DNA from: Streptomyces mutomycini | GTDB taxonomy: Bacteria > Actinomycetota > Actinomycetes > Streptomycetales > Streptomycetaceae | Direction: 5' to 3' | Assembly (NCBI RefSeq): GCF_001700505.1 | Contig: NZ_MAPV01000082.1 | Span: 1 to 64,000 of the forward strand | DNA: 64,000 nt | Shown: positions 26,256 through 34,127 of the stretch, in pieces | Numbering within the stretch: position 1 is the stretch's first letter | How the letters are laid out: each line of letters opens with the position of its first letter | The notes under the pieces: model-generated | What the model was told of the DNA's origin: nothing | The model's database searches: none | What the model saw: the letters and a program-made list of their open reading frames with translations, nothing else | Translations under genes and position numbers: made by a program

Positions 26256-26996
26256 TCACCGCTCCTCGCCGGCGTTGAACGCGGCCCGCAACTCCTCTTT
26301 CAGCGAGCGCTGGAAGGCGGTCAGCAGCGCCTGGAGCACCATCGGCTGCATATGGGCCGAGAGCGACTTCATCGCCTTCACGTGTTCCGGGTCCGACTCC
26401 CGCTCCCGGTAGGGGTTCCACACCTCGTCCCGGAACAGCCGGGTCAACTCGTGGGCGGCCGAACGGGTGTGCTCCAGAAGGACCGTGCGCGCGGCCAGGA
26501 TCGTCTCGTGCGCGATGGGTACGTCCAGGAGCTCCACCCCGAGCCGCAGCAGACCCGGGTCCACCAGGAACGGCCCACCCGGCGTCGCGGGGCGCTCCAG
26601 CACCCCCATGGCCGCCAGTCGTTCGACGTCCTGCCCGCTGAGGGCCCGGCCCGCCCGCCGCTCCAGCTCGGCGCGCTCCATGTTCTCGGCCGAGTCCGGC
26701 GCCCATGACGCCACCAGGGCGCGGTGGATGGCCAGATCCTGCGCGCTGAGGTCGGGCGGCAGCTGCTGGAGGTAGCGCTCGATGGCGGCCAGCGTCATGC
26801 CCTGGTGCTGGAGCTCCTCGATGAGGGCCAGCCGAGAGAGGTGGTCCTGCCCGTAGTGCCCGACGCGCCGGGGGCCGATCACCGGGGGCGGCAACAGACC
26901 TCTGGTGCCGTAGAAGCGCACGGTGCGCACGGTGACGCCCGCGCGCGCCGCCAGTTCGTCGACGGTCAGCGTCGGTTCGTCCGTACCGGTCGCCAT
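26256..26996 (-). CDS. MerR-family transcriptional regulator
   Basis: This 246-residue regulator has a winged-helix MerR DNA-binding domain at residues of about 10-80 (LTVDELAARAGVTVRTVRFYGTRGLLPPP). A long C-terminal helical effector domain contains no metal-binding cysteines, so it probably senses an organic ligand. ATG 26996 has an excellent GAGGAG Shine-Dalgarno. It converges on the fatty-acid operon, so it may regulate acyl-CoA genes or its own divergent region. An inverted repeat CAACAGT/ACTGTTG lies 84-111 bases upstream of its start. Target genes are inferred from position only. Confidence 0.85.
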   Translation of the reverse strand: MATGTDEPTLTVDELAARAGVTVRTVRFYGTRGLLPPPVIGPRRVGHYGQDHLSRLALIEELQHQGMTLAAIERYLQQLPPDLSAQDLAIHRALVASWAPDSAENMERAELERRAGRALSGQDVERLAAMGVLERPATPGGPFLVDPGLLRLGVELLDVPIAHETILAARTVLLEHTRSAAHELTRLFRDEVWNPYRERESDPEHVKAMKSLSAHMQPMVLQALLTAFQRSLKEELRAAFNAGEER

Positions 26997-27079
26997 GTCC
27001 ACTCCTCGTTGCCGGCGCACCGCTGCCGCCGGTGCTGGTATCCGTACGTACGTGCTTCCGCCTGTGCAGCGATCAGGTG

Positions 27080-27107
27080 CAACAGTATTGCTGTCTCACC
27101 ACTGTTG
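27080..27107. promoter_or_regulatory. Inverted repeat CAACAGT-N14-ACTGTTG between MerR and macro-domain genes
   Basis: Two perfect 7-base arms (27080-27086 and 27101-27107) lie in a locally AT-richer part of the 286-base divergent spacer. The placement suits an operator for the MerR protein or the macro-domain gene. The rest of the spacer shows no convincing gene. Confidence 0.4.
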
Positions 27108-27282
27108 TGAAAGCGTCCGGCAGCATCGAAGCGCAGTCCCACCGCCGGAACGGACCCGCCAGTCCGGCAGACAGGACAGGTCTTCGTCCACGGCGACGGG
27201 CGTTCCTGCCTCGTGGCCCTGCTCGTTCTCGACGCGCTGTACGCGGAGGACGGATGTGAGGACGGCCGCTGTCAGTGGCGGC

Positions 27283-27759
27283 ATGTCGGGGATCACGTAT
27301 GTGCAGGGGGACGCCACCGCTCCCCGGGGCAAGGGCGTCAAGCTGATCGCGCACGTCTGCAACGACCTGGGCGGCTGGGGAAAGGGCTTCGTCCTCGCCC
27401 TGTCCCGGCGCTGGCCGGAGCCGGAATCCGCCTACCGACGCTGGCACCGGGAGCGCTCGGGCAACGACTTCGGGCTGGGAGCCGTGCAGTTCGTCCAGGT
27501 CGACCGCTTCACGTGGGTGGCGAACGTGGTGGGTCAGCGGGGGATACGCACCGGCAGCAAGGGCGTTCCGGTGCGCTACGAGGCGATCGACGAAGGTCTG
27601 CGCAAGGTGGCGGTACGGGCCGCGGAGCTGGGCGCCTCGGTCCACATGCCGAGGATCGGATGCGGACTGGCGGGCGGCACCTGGTCACGGGTGGAACCTC
27701 TCGTCGCCGAGCGGCTGGTGAGCCGGGGCATCGAGGTGACGGTGTACGACTTCGGGTGA
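27283..27759 (+). CDS. Macro-domain protein (ADP-ribosyl hydrolase-like)
   Basis: This 158-residue stand-alone macro domain resembles the ALC1/TARG1-type group that removes ADP-ribose from protein or binds ADP-ribose derivatives. The start ITYVQGDATAPRG, the pocket segment HVCNDLGGWGKGFVLALSRRWP and the loop HMPRIGCGLAGGTW are family-typical. TARG1-like enzymes use a Lys and an Asp; the Lys of GWGKGF and the Asp of YDFG near the end are present. ATG 27283 is chosen because the long upstream frame lacks coding character; its Shine-Dalgarno is weak. No ADP-ribosyltransferase gene is nearby, so the substrate is open. Confidence 0.85.
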   Translation: MSGITYVQGDATAPRGKGVKLIAHVCNDLGGWGKGFVLALSRRWPEPESAYRRWHRERSGNDFGLGAVQFVQVDRFTWVANVVGQRGIRTGSKGVPVRYEAIDEGLRKVAVRAAELGASVHMPRIGCGLAGGTWSRVEPLVAERLVSRGIEVTVYDFG

Positions 27760-27871
27760 GGGCGCCACGGGGCGCGCCCTCGGGCGGTACGGCACCCAGG
27801 AGCGGGGGCGCCCGGCCGGTTGCCCTCGGAGGCCGTAGCCCGCTCGCGTAGCCGTAGCCACCCATCATCAC

Positions 27872-27879
27872 GTTACAAA
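27872..27879. promoter_or_regulatory. GTTACAAA element upstream of the TetR gene
   Basis: GTTACAAA lies 70 bases before the TetR start. The same octamer occurs at 29789-29796 upstream of the neighbouring DUF2236 gene, where it is part of an ACAA-N11-TTGT dyad. The shared sequence suggests one TetR operator type used twice. Confidence 0.35.
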
Positions 27880-27948
27880 GGGACGTCATGGGTATCACTG
27901 TTGCATCGTCGATGTGGTTGAGTGGTGACGACGGACGGGAGAAGGGCC

Positions 27949-28581
27949 ATGACGGCACCGGGTACGAACGAGGCACTGCTGGCCGGCGCGCTCGTCGGGA
28001 CACCTCCCTCCGACGCGCTGAACGAACAGATCCTGGACGCGGCCCGCGAACAGTTCATGACCTTCGGGCTGCGCCGCTCGACCGTCGACGACGTCGCCAA
28101 GCGCGCCAAGGTCTCGCGCGTCACCGTGTACCGCCGGATCGGCAACAAGGACAGCCTGGTGTCCGCCTGCCTGCTGCGGGAGTACCGAAGATTCGTCGAG
28201 GACGTGGACGAGGCGGTGGCCGCGCTGCCGACCATCGAGGACCGGCTCGTCGCCGGCTTCGTCGCCGTCCTCAAGCACATTCGTGAACACCCCCTGGTGG
28301 GAGGGCTGCTGAGGCTGGAGCCGGAGATCATGCTGCCCTTCCTCACGCTGGAGAGCGGCCCCGCCTTCCTCGCGATGCGTGAGTATCTGGCCGACCGCCT
28401 CCGCCACGCCCAGCGCGCCGAAGGCAGGCCGGAGACGGATCCGACACCGATCGCCGAACTCATGGTGCGGATCACCGTCTCCTTCCTCCTCAACCCGGTG
28501 AGCTGCTTCGAACTCGACGACGACGAGCAGGTGCGGGTCTTCGCCCGCCGCTGTCTGGTGCCTCTGCTCAGCGCCGGGTGA
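27949..28581 (+). CDS. TetR-family transcriptional regulator
   Basis: This 210-residue regulator has an N-terminal TetR helix-turn-helix at about residues 22-68 (LDAAREQFMTFGLRRSTVDDVAKRAKVSRVTVYRRIGNK, quoted in part as RSTVDDVAKRA) and a helical ligand-binding domain. ATG 27949 follows GGGAG/AAGG at the right distance; GTG 27922 further up is less likely. It converges on the DUF2236 gene, stops 60 bases apart. Shared GTTACAAA elements upstream of both genes suggest it represses itself and the DUF2236 gene. Confidence 0.87.
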   Translation: MTAPGTNEALLAGALVGTPPSDALNEQILDAAREQFMTFGLRRSTVDDVAKRAKVSRVTVYRRIGNKDSLVSACLLREYRRFVEDVDEAVAALPTIEDRLVAGFVAVLKHIREHPLVGGLLRLEPEIMLPFLTLESGPAFLAMREYLADRLRHAQRAEGRPETDPTPIAELMVRITVSFLLNPVSCFELDDDEQVRVFARRCLVPLLSAG

Positions 28582-28641
28582 CCCTTGGCGAGTGCGCCGA
28601 CGTGTTGGCGATGCCGCGCACCGCACGGTCCGTCCCGGTGG

Positions 28642-29757
28642 TCATGACTTCTCCATGGGCAGGGATTCCAGCGGACGGTTCTGTGCCCAGTGCGGACCGA
28701 GGTCGTCGAGCTCGTACCCGAAGGGATAGCTGCGCGGCCGGGGGCGGGAGGGCAGCCACCGGGGCCGGGCCGGAAGCAGCCGGACACCGCGCGACCGGGC
28801 GCGCACCAGTCGTACGGCCGCCGCTCGTGCCCACCGTGGCTGCTCCGGGAAGCCCAGCGCCCCGAGCAGCGGCTCGTCCAGCAGGGCGAGCGAGAGCCTG
28901 GCCACCAGGGGGCGTAACGGGGCCGGGTACCAGGCGGCCATGACCCGGAAGGTGGCGTTGGCGACCCTGCGGTTCGCCGGGTCGTAGGCGAACATCCGCT
29001 CCTCGTAGGCGTCGAGCAGTTCCTCGAAGCCCTCGTAGGTGTCGGGTGCGCCCTCGATCCCCATCATGGCGGCCATCCGCCGCCCCACCTCGGCCAGCGC
29101 TCCCGCCTCCTGCGCGCACAGCGGCCGCCATCCGAACCGGTCGATCCAGCGTTTGGGCCCGACGACGGTGGTGGCCAGTACATAGAGGTAGTCCTCGTTG
29201 GGGATGCGGTACCTGCCGTGGATCCGGTTGAGGTGGCGGGCCGCGGCCCGGGCCCGCTCCGATTCGAAGCCTTCGGCCGCCATCTCGTATCCGAACAGGA
29301 CGGTGTCGTCGTAGCGTTTCTGTCCGTTGCGCTCGAACTCCTGAGTGCGGTCCAGCAGTACGGAGATCCTGGGCACCCCGTAGTCGCGCAGGAAGGCGAT
29401 GCTGATGCCCTGTCTGTAGTCCCACGGGAACTCGTACTGGGACATGAGCCGGAGTATCTCGGCGCAGTCCCGGGCGGGGTCCATCCGGCGGATCTCCTGC
29501 AGTCGGCTGTATCGGCCCATGATGTGCGTCTCCTCTGTGGACGGGGGGTTCAGGCGCAAGGGCCCGCGGTGGAGCCCCGTGAAGCGGACGTCGCCGGCGT
29601 CGACGAGGACCTCACCCACCAGCGGAAGCCTCTGCTTCATCGATACGCAGACACCCTCGGGCGATCCGTTCTCGATCCCGGCCAGGAGCGCCGCGTGCCC
29701 AGATCGCTTCCAGTGGGTCCGGCCCTCTGGGCTCAACTCGCCTGCTGAATAGGACAT
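28642..29757 (-). CDS. DUF2236 (MpaB/Lcp-like oxygenase) family protein
   Basis: The conserved part starts at Met (ATG 29520, MGRYSRLQEIRRMDP) and carries the DUF2236 fold related to latex-clearing (Lcp) and MpaB haem oxygenases. Family blocks include RLMSQYEFPWDYRQG, RYDDTVLFGYEMAAEG, HGRYRIPNEDYLYVLAT and GWRPLCAQE. The frame continues upstream in phase for 79 codons to ATG 29757, which has a strong GAGAGGAG Shine-Dalgarno. A second good GAGGAG precedes ATG 29520, so two starts are plausible (371 or 292 residues). Substrate unknown. A second family member and a relic lie just to the right. Confidence 0.75.
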   Translation of the reverse strand: MSYSAGELSPEGRTHWKRSGHAALLAGIENGSPEGVCVSMKQRLPLVGEVLVDAGDVRFTGLHRGPLRLNPPSTEETHIMGRYSRLQEIRRMDPARDCAEILRLMSQYEFPWDYRQGISIAFLRDYGVPRISVLLDRTQEFERNGQKRYDDTVLFGYEMAAEGFESERARAAARHLNRIHGRYRIPNEDYLYVLATTVVGPKRWIDRFGWRPLCAQEAGALAEVGRRMAAMMGIEGAPDTYEGFEELLDAYEERMFAYDPANRRVANATFRVMAAWYPAPLRPLVARLSLALLDEPLLGALGFPEQPRWARAAAVRLVRARSRGVRLLPARPRWLPSRPRPRSYPFGYELDDLGPHWAQNRPLESLPMEKS

Positions 29758-29873
29758 TTGCCGGCTCCTCTCGCCCTTGAGAGTCAAAGTTACAAATACT
29801 ATTGACTTGTTTCACGAGGTGCGTCAACACTGCTGACACAGATTCGAAGAAGGGGGTCCGCACGGGCACGGAC
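29758..29873. promoter_or_regulatory. AT-rich promoter/operator next to DUF2236 genes
   Basis: The region includes GTTACAAA (29789-29796) and TTGACT (29802-29807), giving a dyad ACAA-N11-TTGT. It is one of the least GC-rich stretches of the window. It probably holds the promoter of the leftward DUF2236 gene and a TetR operator. Confidence 0.4.
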
Positions 29874-30136
29874 ATGAGCGCGACAGCCGAGGCCGCCCGC
29901 TACGCCCTGCTCGTCACCGTCGGCACCCTGCCCCCGGTGCTGCGTGAGCGCCTCGGCCTGGACCGGAGCCTCGGGCGGAACGCGCCCTGCGCCGCTTCGT
30001 CCGGCAGATGCGGGTGCTCGTGACGCTGGTCCCCCCGCCCCTGCGGGTCGCCGGCGCCCTCGCGATCGCATACTGGAACAGACACGGGCCGGGCACCGAT
30101 CCCCGCACCCGCCGACCCCTGGGAGCACCCGCATGA
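29874..30136 (+). pseudogene. C-terminal relic of a DUF2236 gene with a frameshift
   Basis: From ATG 29874 about 32 residues (AARYALLVTVGTLPPVLRERLGLDRS, quoted in part as VGTLPPVLRERLGL) match the C-terminal part of DUF2236 proteins. The intact neighbour has VGLMPPDARQAIGLDW at the corresponding place. The matching sequence then continues in another frame (RAERALRRFVRQM to RRPLGAPA) and stops at 30136, overlapping the ATG of the intact DUF2236 gene (ATGA, 30133-30136). The first ~200 residues of such a protein are absent. The preserved stop/start overlap shows it was once the last part of a gene translationally coupled to the next one. A sequencing indel could explain the frameshift but not the missing 5' part. 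Confidence 0.7.
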
Positions 30137-31008
30137 CCGGCGCAGCAGAACCCGCACCGCCCCCGCCCGGCGGCGTGCTGTGGAGCCTCGCCGGGGACGT
30201 CCGCGGACTGCTGATGCTGCCCGCCGCCCTCACTCTCCAGGTCGCCCACCCGGCCGTCGGTGCCGGTGTCGACGATCACTCGGTCTTCCGCACCGACCCC
30301 TGGGGGCGCGGCGAGCGGTCCCTGAGATCGCTCCAGCTGTGGGTGTACGGGGGAGAGGCCGCGGCGGAGGAGGGGCGCAGGCTCAGGAGGCTGCACCGGA
30401 CGATCCAGGGAACCGACACCCGCGGCCGCCGGTACCACGCGCTGACGCCCGCGAACTACGCGTGGGTGCATGCCACCGGGTTCCCGGTCTACCAGCACGC
30501 GGCTCGCTATCTGGTCCGCCCGCTCACCGGCGCGCAGGAACGTGCCCTGTACGGGGAATGGCTCCAGGTCGGACGAATTCTGGGCATCCACGACCGGGAC
30601 ATGCCGCAGACGATCGAGGAGTTCTGGCCGTACTACCGGAAGATGCTGGCCGAGGAGGTGGAGGCCACCGTCGTCGTGAGGGAGCTGGTCGCCGCGGACG
30701 CCCCCGTACCACCGCCCGACCGCGGGCCCCTCTGGCTGCGGCTGTGCCTGAAGGCGCTCTGGCCGGCGCTTCTCCCGCCGCTGGCCCGTTTCCGCAGCTT
30801 CATCACCGTCGGACTGATGCCGCCGGACGCCCGGCAGGCCATCGGGCTCGACTGGACCCCGCGGCAGGAGCGCCGACTGCGGCGCTTCGGCGCTGTGGTG
30901 CGGCGCATCGTGCCCCTGCTCCCGGAACGGCTGCGCTACCTGCCGCTCGCCCGGTCGGCGCGGGCCGAGTGGCGCGCCGGCCTGCGACGGCCGGCCGGGG
31001 TGGGGTGA
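30133..31008 (+). CDS. DUF2236 (MpaB/Lcp-like oxygenase) family protein
   Basis: This 291-residue DUF2236 protein has the typical opening GDVRGLLMLPAALTLQVAHPAVGAGV, quoted in part as LQVAHPAVGAGV. Other family blocks are TPANYAWVHATGFPVYQ, EFWPYYRKMLAEEV and a hydrophobic segment near residues 205-225. Proteins of this family bind haem b through conserved His residues and act as oxygenases or related redox enzymes on unknown hydrophobic substrates. ATG 30133 overlaps the stop of the DUF2236 relic. It differs clearly in sequence from the leftward DUF2236 protein, so the two are old paralogues rather than a recent duplication. Confidence 0.82.
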   Translation: MTGAAEPAPPPPGGVLWSLAGDVRGLLMLPAALTLQVAHPAVGAGVDDHSVFRTDPWGRGERSLRSLQLWVYGGEAAAEEGRRLRRLHRTIQGTDTRGRRYHALTPANYAWVHATGFPVYQHAARYLVRPLTGAQERALYGEWLQVGRILGIHDRDMPQTIEEFWPYYRKMLAEEVEATVVVRELVAADAPVPPPDRGPLWLRLCLKALWPALLPPLARFRSFITVGLMPPDARQAIGLDWTPRQERRLRRFGAVVRRIVPLLPERLRYLPLARSARAEWRAGLRRPAGVG

Positions 31009-31083
31009 CCGGACCCGGCCGACGGACCGTCCGGCAGTCCCCCCGGGCCGGGCCCGACCGCCACCCGCCGTCGCGGGGGGACC

Positions 31084-32148
31084 TCAGGCCGAGGCCCGGC
31101 GGACCAGCTCGGTCGGGGTGATCACGGACTCTGGCCATGCGCCCGTGCCGCTGTTCAGGCGCTCCATCAGCAGCCGCACCATCAGCCGCCCCATACCCTC
31201 GACATCCTGACGGACCGTCGTCAGCGGCGGCACGGCGGCCTCCGCCACCGAGGTCATGTCGTCGAATCCGACCACCGCGACGTCCTCCGGCACCCGGACG
31301 CCCCTCTCGCGCAGCACCCTCAGGGCACCCGACGCCATCAGGTCGTTGGACACGAAGACGGCGTCGAGGTCCGGATGGGTGTCCAGTAGATCCGCCATGG
31401 CCCGGGCCCCGCCCTCCGCGGTGAAGTCGCCGTCCGCGACGAGACCCCCTCCCGCGTCCGGGAGTACGTCGTGATACCCGTCCATCCGGTCGAGGGCCGA
31501 TGTCTGGTCACGGGGCCCCGCGATGTGCGCGATGCGGCGCCGGCCGAGCGAGACCAGATGGCGTACCGCCTCACGGGCTCCGCCCCGGTTGTCGCAGTCG
31601 ACGTACGGGACCTGTGGGGCTTCCCCGCCCGCCGGGTGTTCGGGGCGGCCGCCGTAGACCGTCGGGACCCGGAACCGTCGGATGATCGCGGGCAGTCCGT
31701 CGTCGGTGTGCAGCGAGAAGGCCAGTACCCCGTCCACGTGGCCGCCGGCCAGATAACGGGTGACCCGCTCGAAGTCGCCGCTGCCCTCCACGAGGAGCAG
31801 GACCAGTTGCGCGTCGTGGGCGTTGAGTTCGCGGCTGATCCCGCGGATCTGGCGGGAGAAGAACGGGTCGGAGAAGACCCGGAACTCGGGCTCGTCGATG
31901 ATCACGGCGACCGCGCCGTTGCGCCGGGTGACCAGCGTCCGTGCCGCGTGGTTCGGGACGTAGCCGAGCTCCTCGACCGCTTGGCGCACCTGGTCCACCA
32001 GGGGCTGCCTTACGCCCGCGCCGCCGTTGACGACGCGGGACGCCGTCGCCCTGGACACCCCGGCGAGAGCCGCGACAGCCTCCAGGGTGGGCCGGACGTC
32101 ACGCTGCGGGTCGGGGGTCGGGTCGGGCAAGAGTCGCTCCTCGTACAC
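31084..32148 (-). CDS. LacI-family transcriptional regulator
   Basis: This 354-residue LacI-type repressor has an N-terminal helix-turn-helix (TLEAVAALAGVSRATASRVVNG, quoted in part as AALAGVSRATASRVVNG) and hinge LGYVPNHAARTL. A periplasmic-binding-protein-like sugar-sensing domain follows (SNDLMASGALRVLRERG, VVGFDDMT). The frame opens with GTG 32148, but GAGGAG inside its first codons sits 6 bases before TTG 32130, which is a better-supported start. No sugar operon is adjacent. It is divergent from the BCCT transporter gene, and two dyads lie in the spacer. Confidence 0.87.
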   Translation of the reverse strand: MYEERLLPDPTPDPQRDVRPTLEAVAALAGVSRATASRVVNGGAGVRQPLVDQVRQAVEELGYVPNHAARTLVTRRNGAVAVIIDEPEFRVFSDPFFSRQIRGISRELNAHDAQLVLLLVEGSGDFERVTRYLAGGHVDGVLAFSLHTDDGLPAIIRRFRVPTVYGGRPEHPAGGEAPQVPYVDCDNRGGAREAVRHLVSLGRRRIAHIAGPRDQTSALDRMDGYHDVLPDAGGGLVADGDFTAEGGARAMADLLDTHPDLDAVFVSNDLMASGALRVLRERGVRVPEDVAVVGFDDMTSVAEAAVPPLTTVRQDVEGMGRLMVRLLMERLNSGTGAWPESVITPTELVRRASA

Positions 32149-32277
32149 GCGCGTCCCGGCTGGGAACGGCTGGAACTGGCGGGTTCGGCACGAACGCCGT
32201 CAGCCTAACCGTCCGGTCCGGGCATCCGGGCAGGTGATCGCACCGTGAGCGTGGTTACATATCGGGACACAAATGGT

Positions 32278-32351
32278 CAAGCCGGAACGGCTTGTTGGTC
32301 CCGCGTGATGGACACCGCGTGTGGTACTGCCTACGGAGAGCGAAATTTCGC
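32278..32351. promoter_or_regulatory. Two dyads between LacI regulator and BCCT transporter
   Basis: CAAGCCG-GAA-CGGCTTG (32278-32294) is a perfect 7-bp inverted repeat with a 3-base spacer. GCGAAATTTCGC (32340-32351) is a perfect, AT-centred 12-bp palindrome 22 bases before the transporter start. The second overlaps the leader and could block transcription or translation initiation. Neither contains the classical central CG of LacI sites in palindromic half-site form, so the binding protein is not evident. Confidence 0.45.
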
Positions 32352-32372
32352 ACTGCGTGAAAGGTGCCATTT

Positions 32373-34112
32373 GTGTCACACGACGAGCAGGATTCGGGCG
32401 GGCGGGGGGACTATCTCCCGGTCACGGCCGATCTACCCGCCGATCCGCATCACGGCCGGCGGCCCACGACCGACCGGGTGGTCTTCGGTGTCACGGCGGT
32501 GCTGACCGTCGCCTTCGTTGTCTGGGGTTCCACGGCCACCGACTCGCTGGAGGACGTCTCCAGCAGGCTGCTCAACGGTCTCATCCACAACGGTGGCTGG
32601 GCCTTCATGCTGGCGGCCTCGGGTTTCGTGGTCTTCGCCCTCTGGCTCGCGATCAGCCGCTACGGGAAGATCGCGCTGGGGCAGGAGGGAGAGGAGCCCG
32701 AATTCCGTACGGTCTCCTGGGTCGCGATGATGTTCAGTGCGGGTATGGGCATCGGCCTGATGTTCTACGGAGTGAGCGAGCCGCTGGCCCACTTCATCGA
32801 TCCGCCGCCGGGGACCCGCCCCGAGGACGCCGCCGAGGCGATGCAGACGGCGATGGCGACCACCCTCTTCCACTGGACACTGCACCCCTGGGCGATCTAC
32901 GCGGTCGTCGGGCTCGCCATCGCCTACAGCGCCTACCGCCGGCACAGGAGGCAGACGATCAGCTCGGTCTTCGTGCCTCTCATCGGTGAGAAGCGCGCCC
33001 ACGGGCCCATCGGCCGGGTCATCGACATCCTCGCCATCTTCGCGACCCTCTTCGGCTCCGCGGCCTCGCTCGGCCTCGGTGCGCTCCAGATCGGCAGCGG
33101 CTTCCAGGAACTCGACTGGATGGAGAAGACCGGAACGGGCCTGCTGGTCGGGATCATCGCCGTGCTCACGATCGCCTTCGTCGCCTCCGCCGTGTCCGGC
33201 GTGGAGAAGGGCATCCAGTGGCTGTCCAACATCAACATGGTGCTCGCCCTGATCCTGGTGGTCTTCGTCTTCATCGCCGGGCCCACGATCATCGTGCTCG
33301 ACCTGCTGCCCACGTCCATCGGCGCCTACTTCGCCGACCTCGCCCAGCTCGCCGGGCGCACCGAGGCCACCGGAAAGGGAGAGGTCGCCGACTGGCTCGC
33401 CAGCTGGACGGTCTTCTACTGGGCGTGGTGGATCTCCTGGACGCCCTTCGTCGGCATGTTCATCGCCAGGATCAGCCGGGGCCGCACGATCCGTCAGTTC
33501 GTCGGCGGCGTGATCCTGGTGCCCAGCACGGTCAGTCTGGTCTGGTTCGCGGTCTTCGGCGGCTCGGCGATCCGGCTGCAGGACGCGGGACAGCTCAAGG
33601 GTGTCGGCGACACCCCGGAGGCACAGCTCTTCGGTGTCCTTCAGCAGTTCCCGGTCGCGACCCTCATGAGCATCCTGGTGATGGTCCTGGTCGGAATCTT
33701 CTTCGTCTCGGGTGCCGACGCCGCATCGATCGTGATGGGCACGCTCTCCCAGAAGGGCGTCCTCGAACCCGCCAAGTGGGTCGTGATCTTCTGGGGCGTC
33801 GTCACCGGCGCCGTGGCCGCGGTGATGCTGCTCATCGGTGACGGCCAGGGCGACGCGCTCGCCGGACTGCAGAACCTGACCATTCTCGTGGCCGCACCCT
33901 TCACCATCGTCATGATCGGCATGTGCGTCTCCCTGATGAGGGACCTGCGGCACGACCCGATGATCGTCCGCAGGGAGTTCGGCGTGGAGGCCGTGGAAAC
34001 CGCGGTCATCCAGGGACACGCCAAGTACGACGGGGACTTCGAGATCCGGATCGGTCCCGGACCCGCGGAGGTCACGGCCGACGAACGTCACAAGGGCGAA
34101 CCCCCGGCCTGA
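32373..34112 (+). CDS. BCCT-family transporter (betaine/carnitine/choline type)
   Basis: This 579-residue transporter has twelve predicted membrane segments. It shows the family signatures MMFSAGMGIGLMFYGVSEPL and TLFHWTLHPWAIYAVVGLA (each partly quoted), and WTVFYWAWWISWTPFVG with FIARISRGRTIRQF. The aromatic residues lining the quaternary-amine site are in the last block. GTG 32373 is preferred because GAAAGG lies 8 bases upstream. The extra acidic/His C-terminal tail of about 60 residues could be the osmosensing domain found in BetP-like members. It likely imports compatible solutes; the substrate is not settled by sequence. Confidence 0.9.
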   Translation: MSHDEQDSGGRGDYLPVTADLPADPHHGRRPTTDRVVFGVTAVLTVAFVVWGSTATDSLEDVSSRLLNGLIHNGGWAFMLAASGFVVFALWLAISRYGKIALGQEGEEPEFRTVSWVAMMFSAGMGIGLMFYGVSEPLAHFIDPPPGTRPEDAAEAMQTAMATTLFHWTLHPWAIYAVVGLAIAYSAYRRHRRQTISSVFVPLIGEKRAHGPIGRVIDILAIFATLFGSAASLGLGALQIGSGFQELDWMEKTGTGLLVGIIAVLTIAFVASAVSGVEKGIQWLSNINMVLALILVVFVFIAGPTIIVLDLLPTSIGAYFADLAQLAGRTEATGKGEVADWLASWTVFYWAWWISWTPFVGMFIARISRGRTIRQFVGGVILVPSTVSLVWFAVFGGSAIRLQDAGQLKGVGDTPEAQLFGVLQQFPVATLMSILVMVLVGIFFVSGADAASIVMGTLSQKGVLEPAKWVVIFWGVVTGAVAAVMLLIGDGQGDALAGLQNLTILVAAPFTIVMIGMCVSLMRDLRHDPMIVRREFGVEAVETAVIQGHAKYDGDFEIRIGPGPAEVTADERHKGEPPA

Positions 34113-34127
34113 CCCCGGTGCTGCGGC

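Noticed and set aside
27096..27362. Leftward 88-codon frame between MerR and the macro-domain gene
   Set aside because: It runs antisense into the macro-domain gene, has no ribosome-binding site and no recognisable domain.
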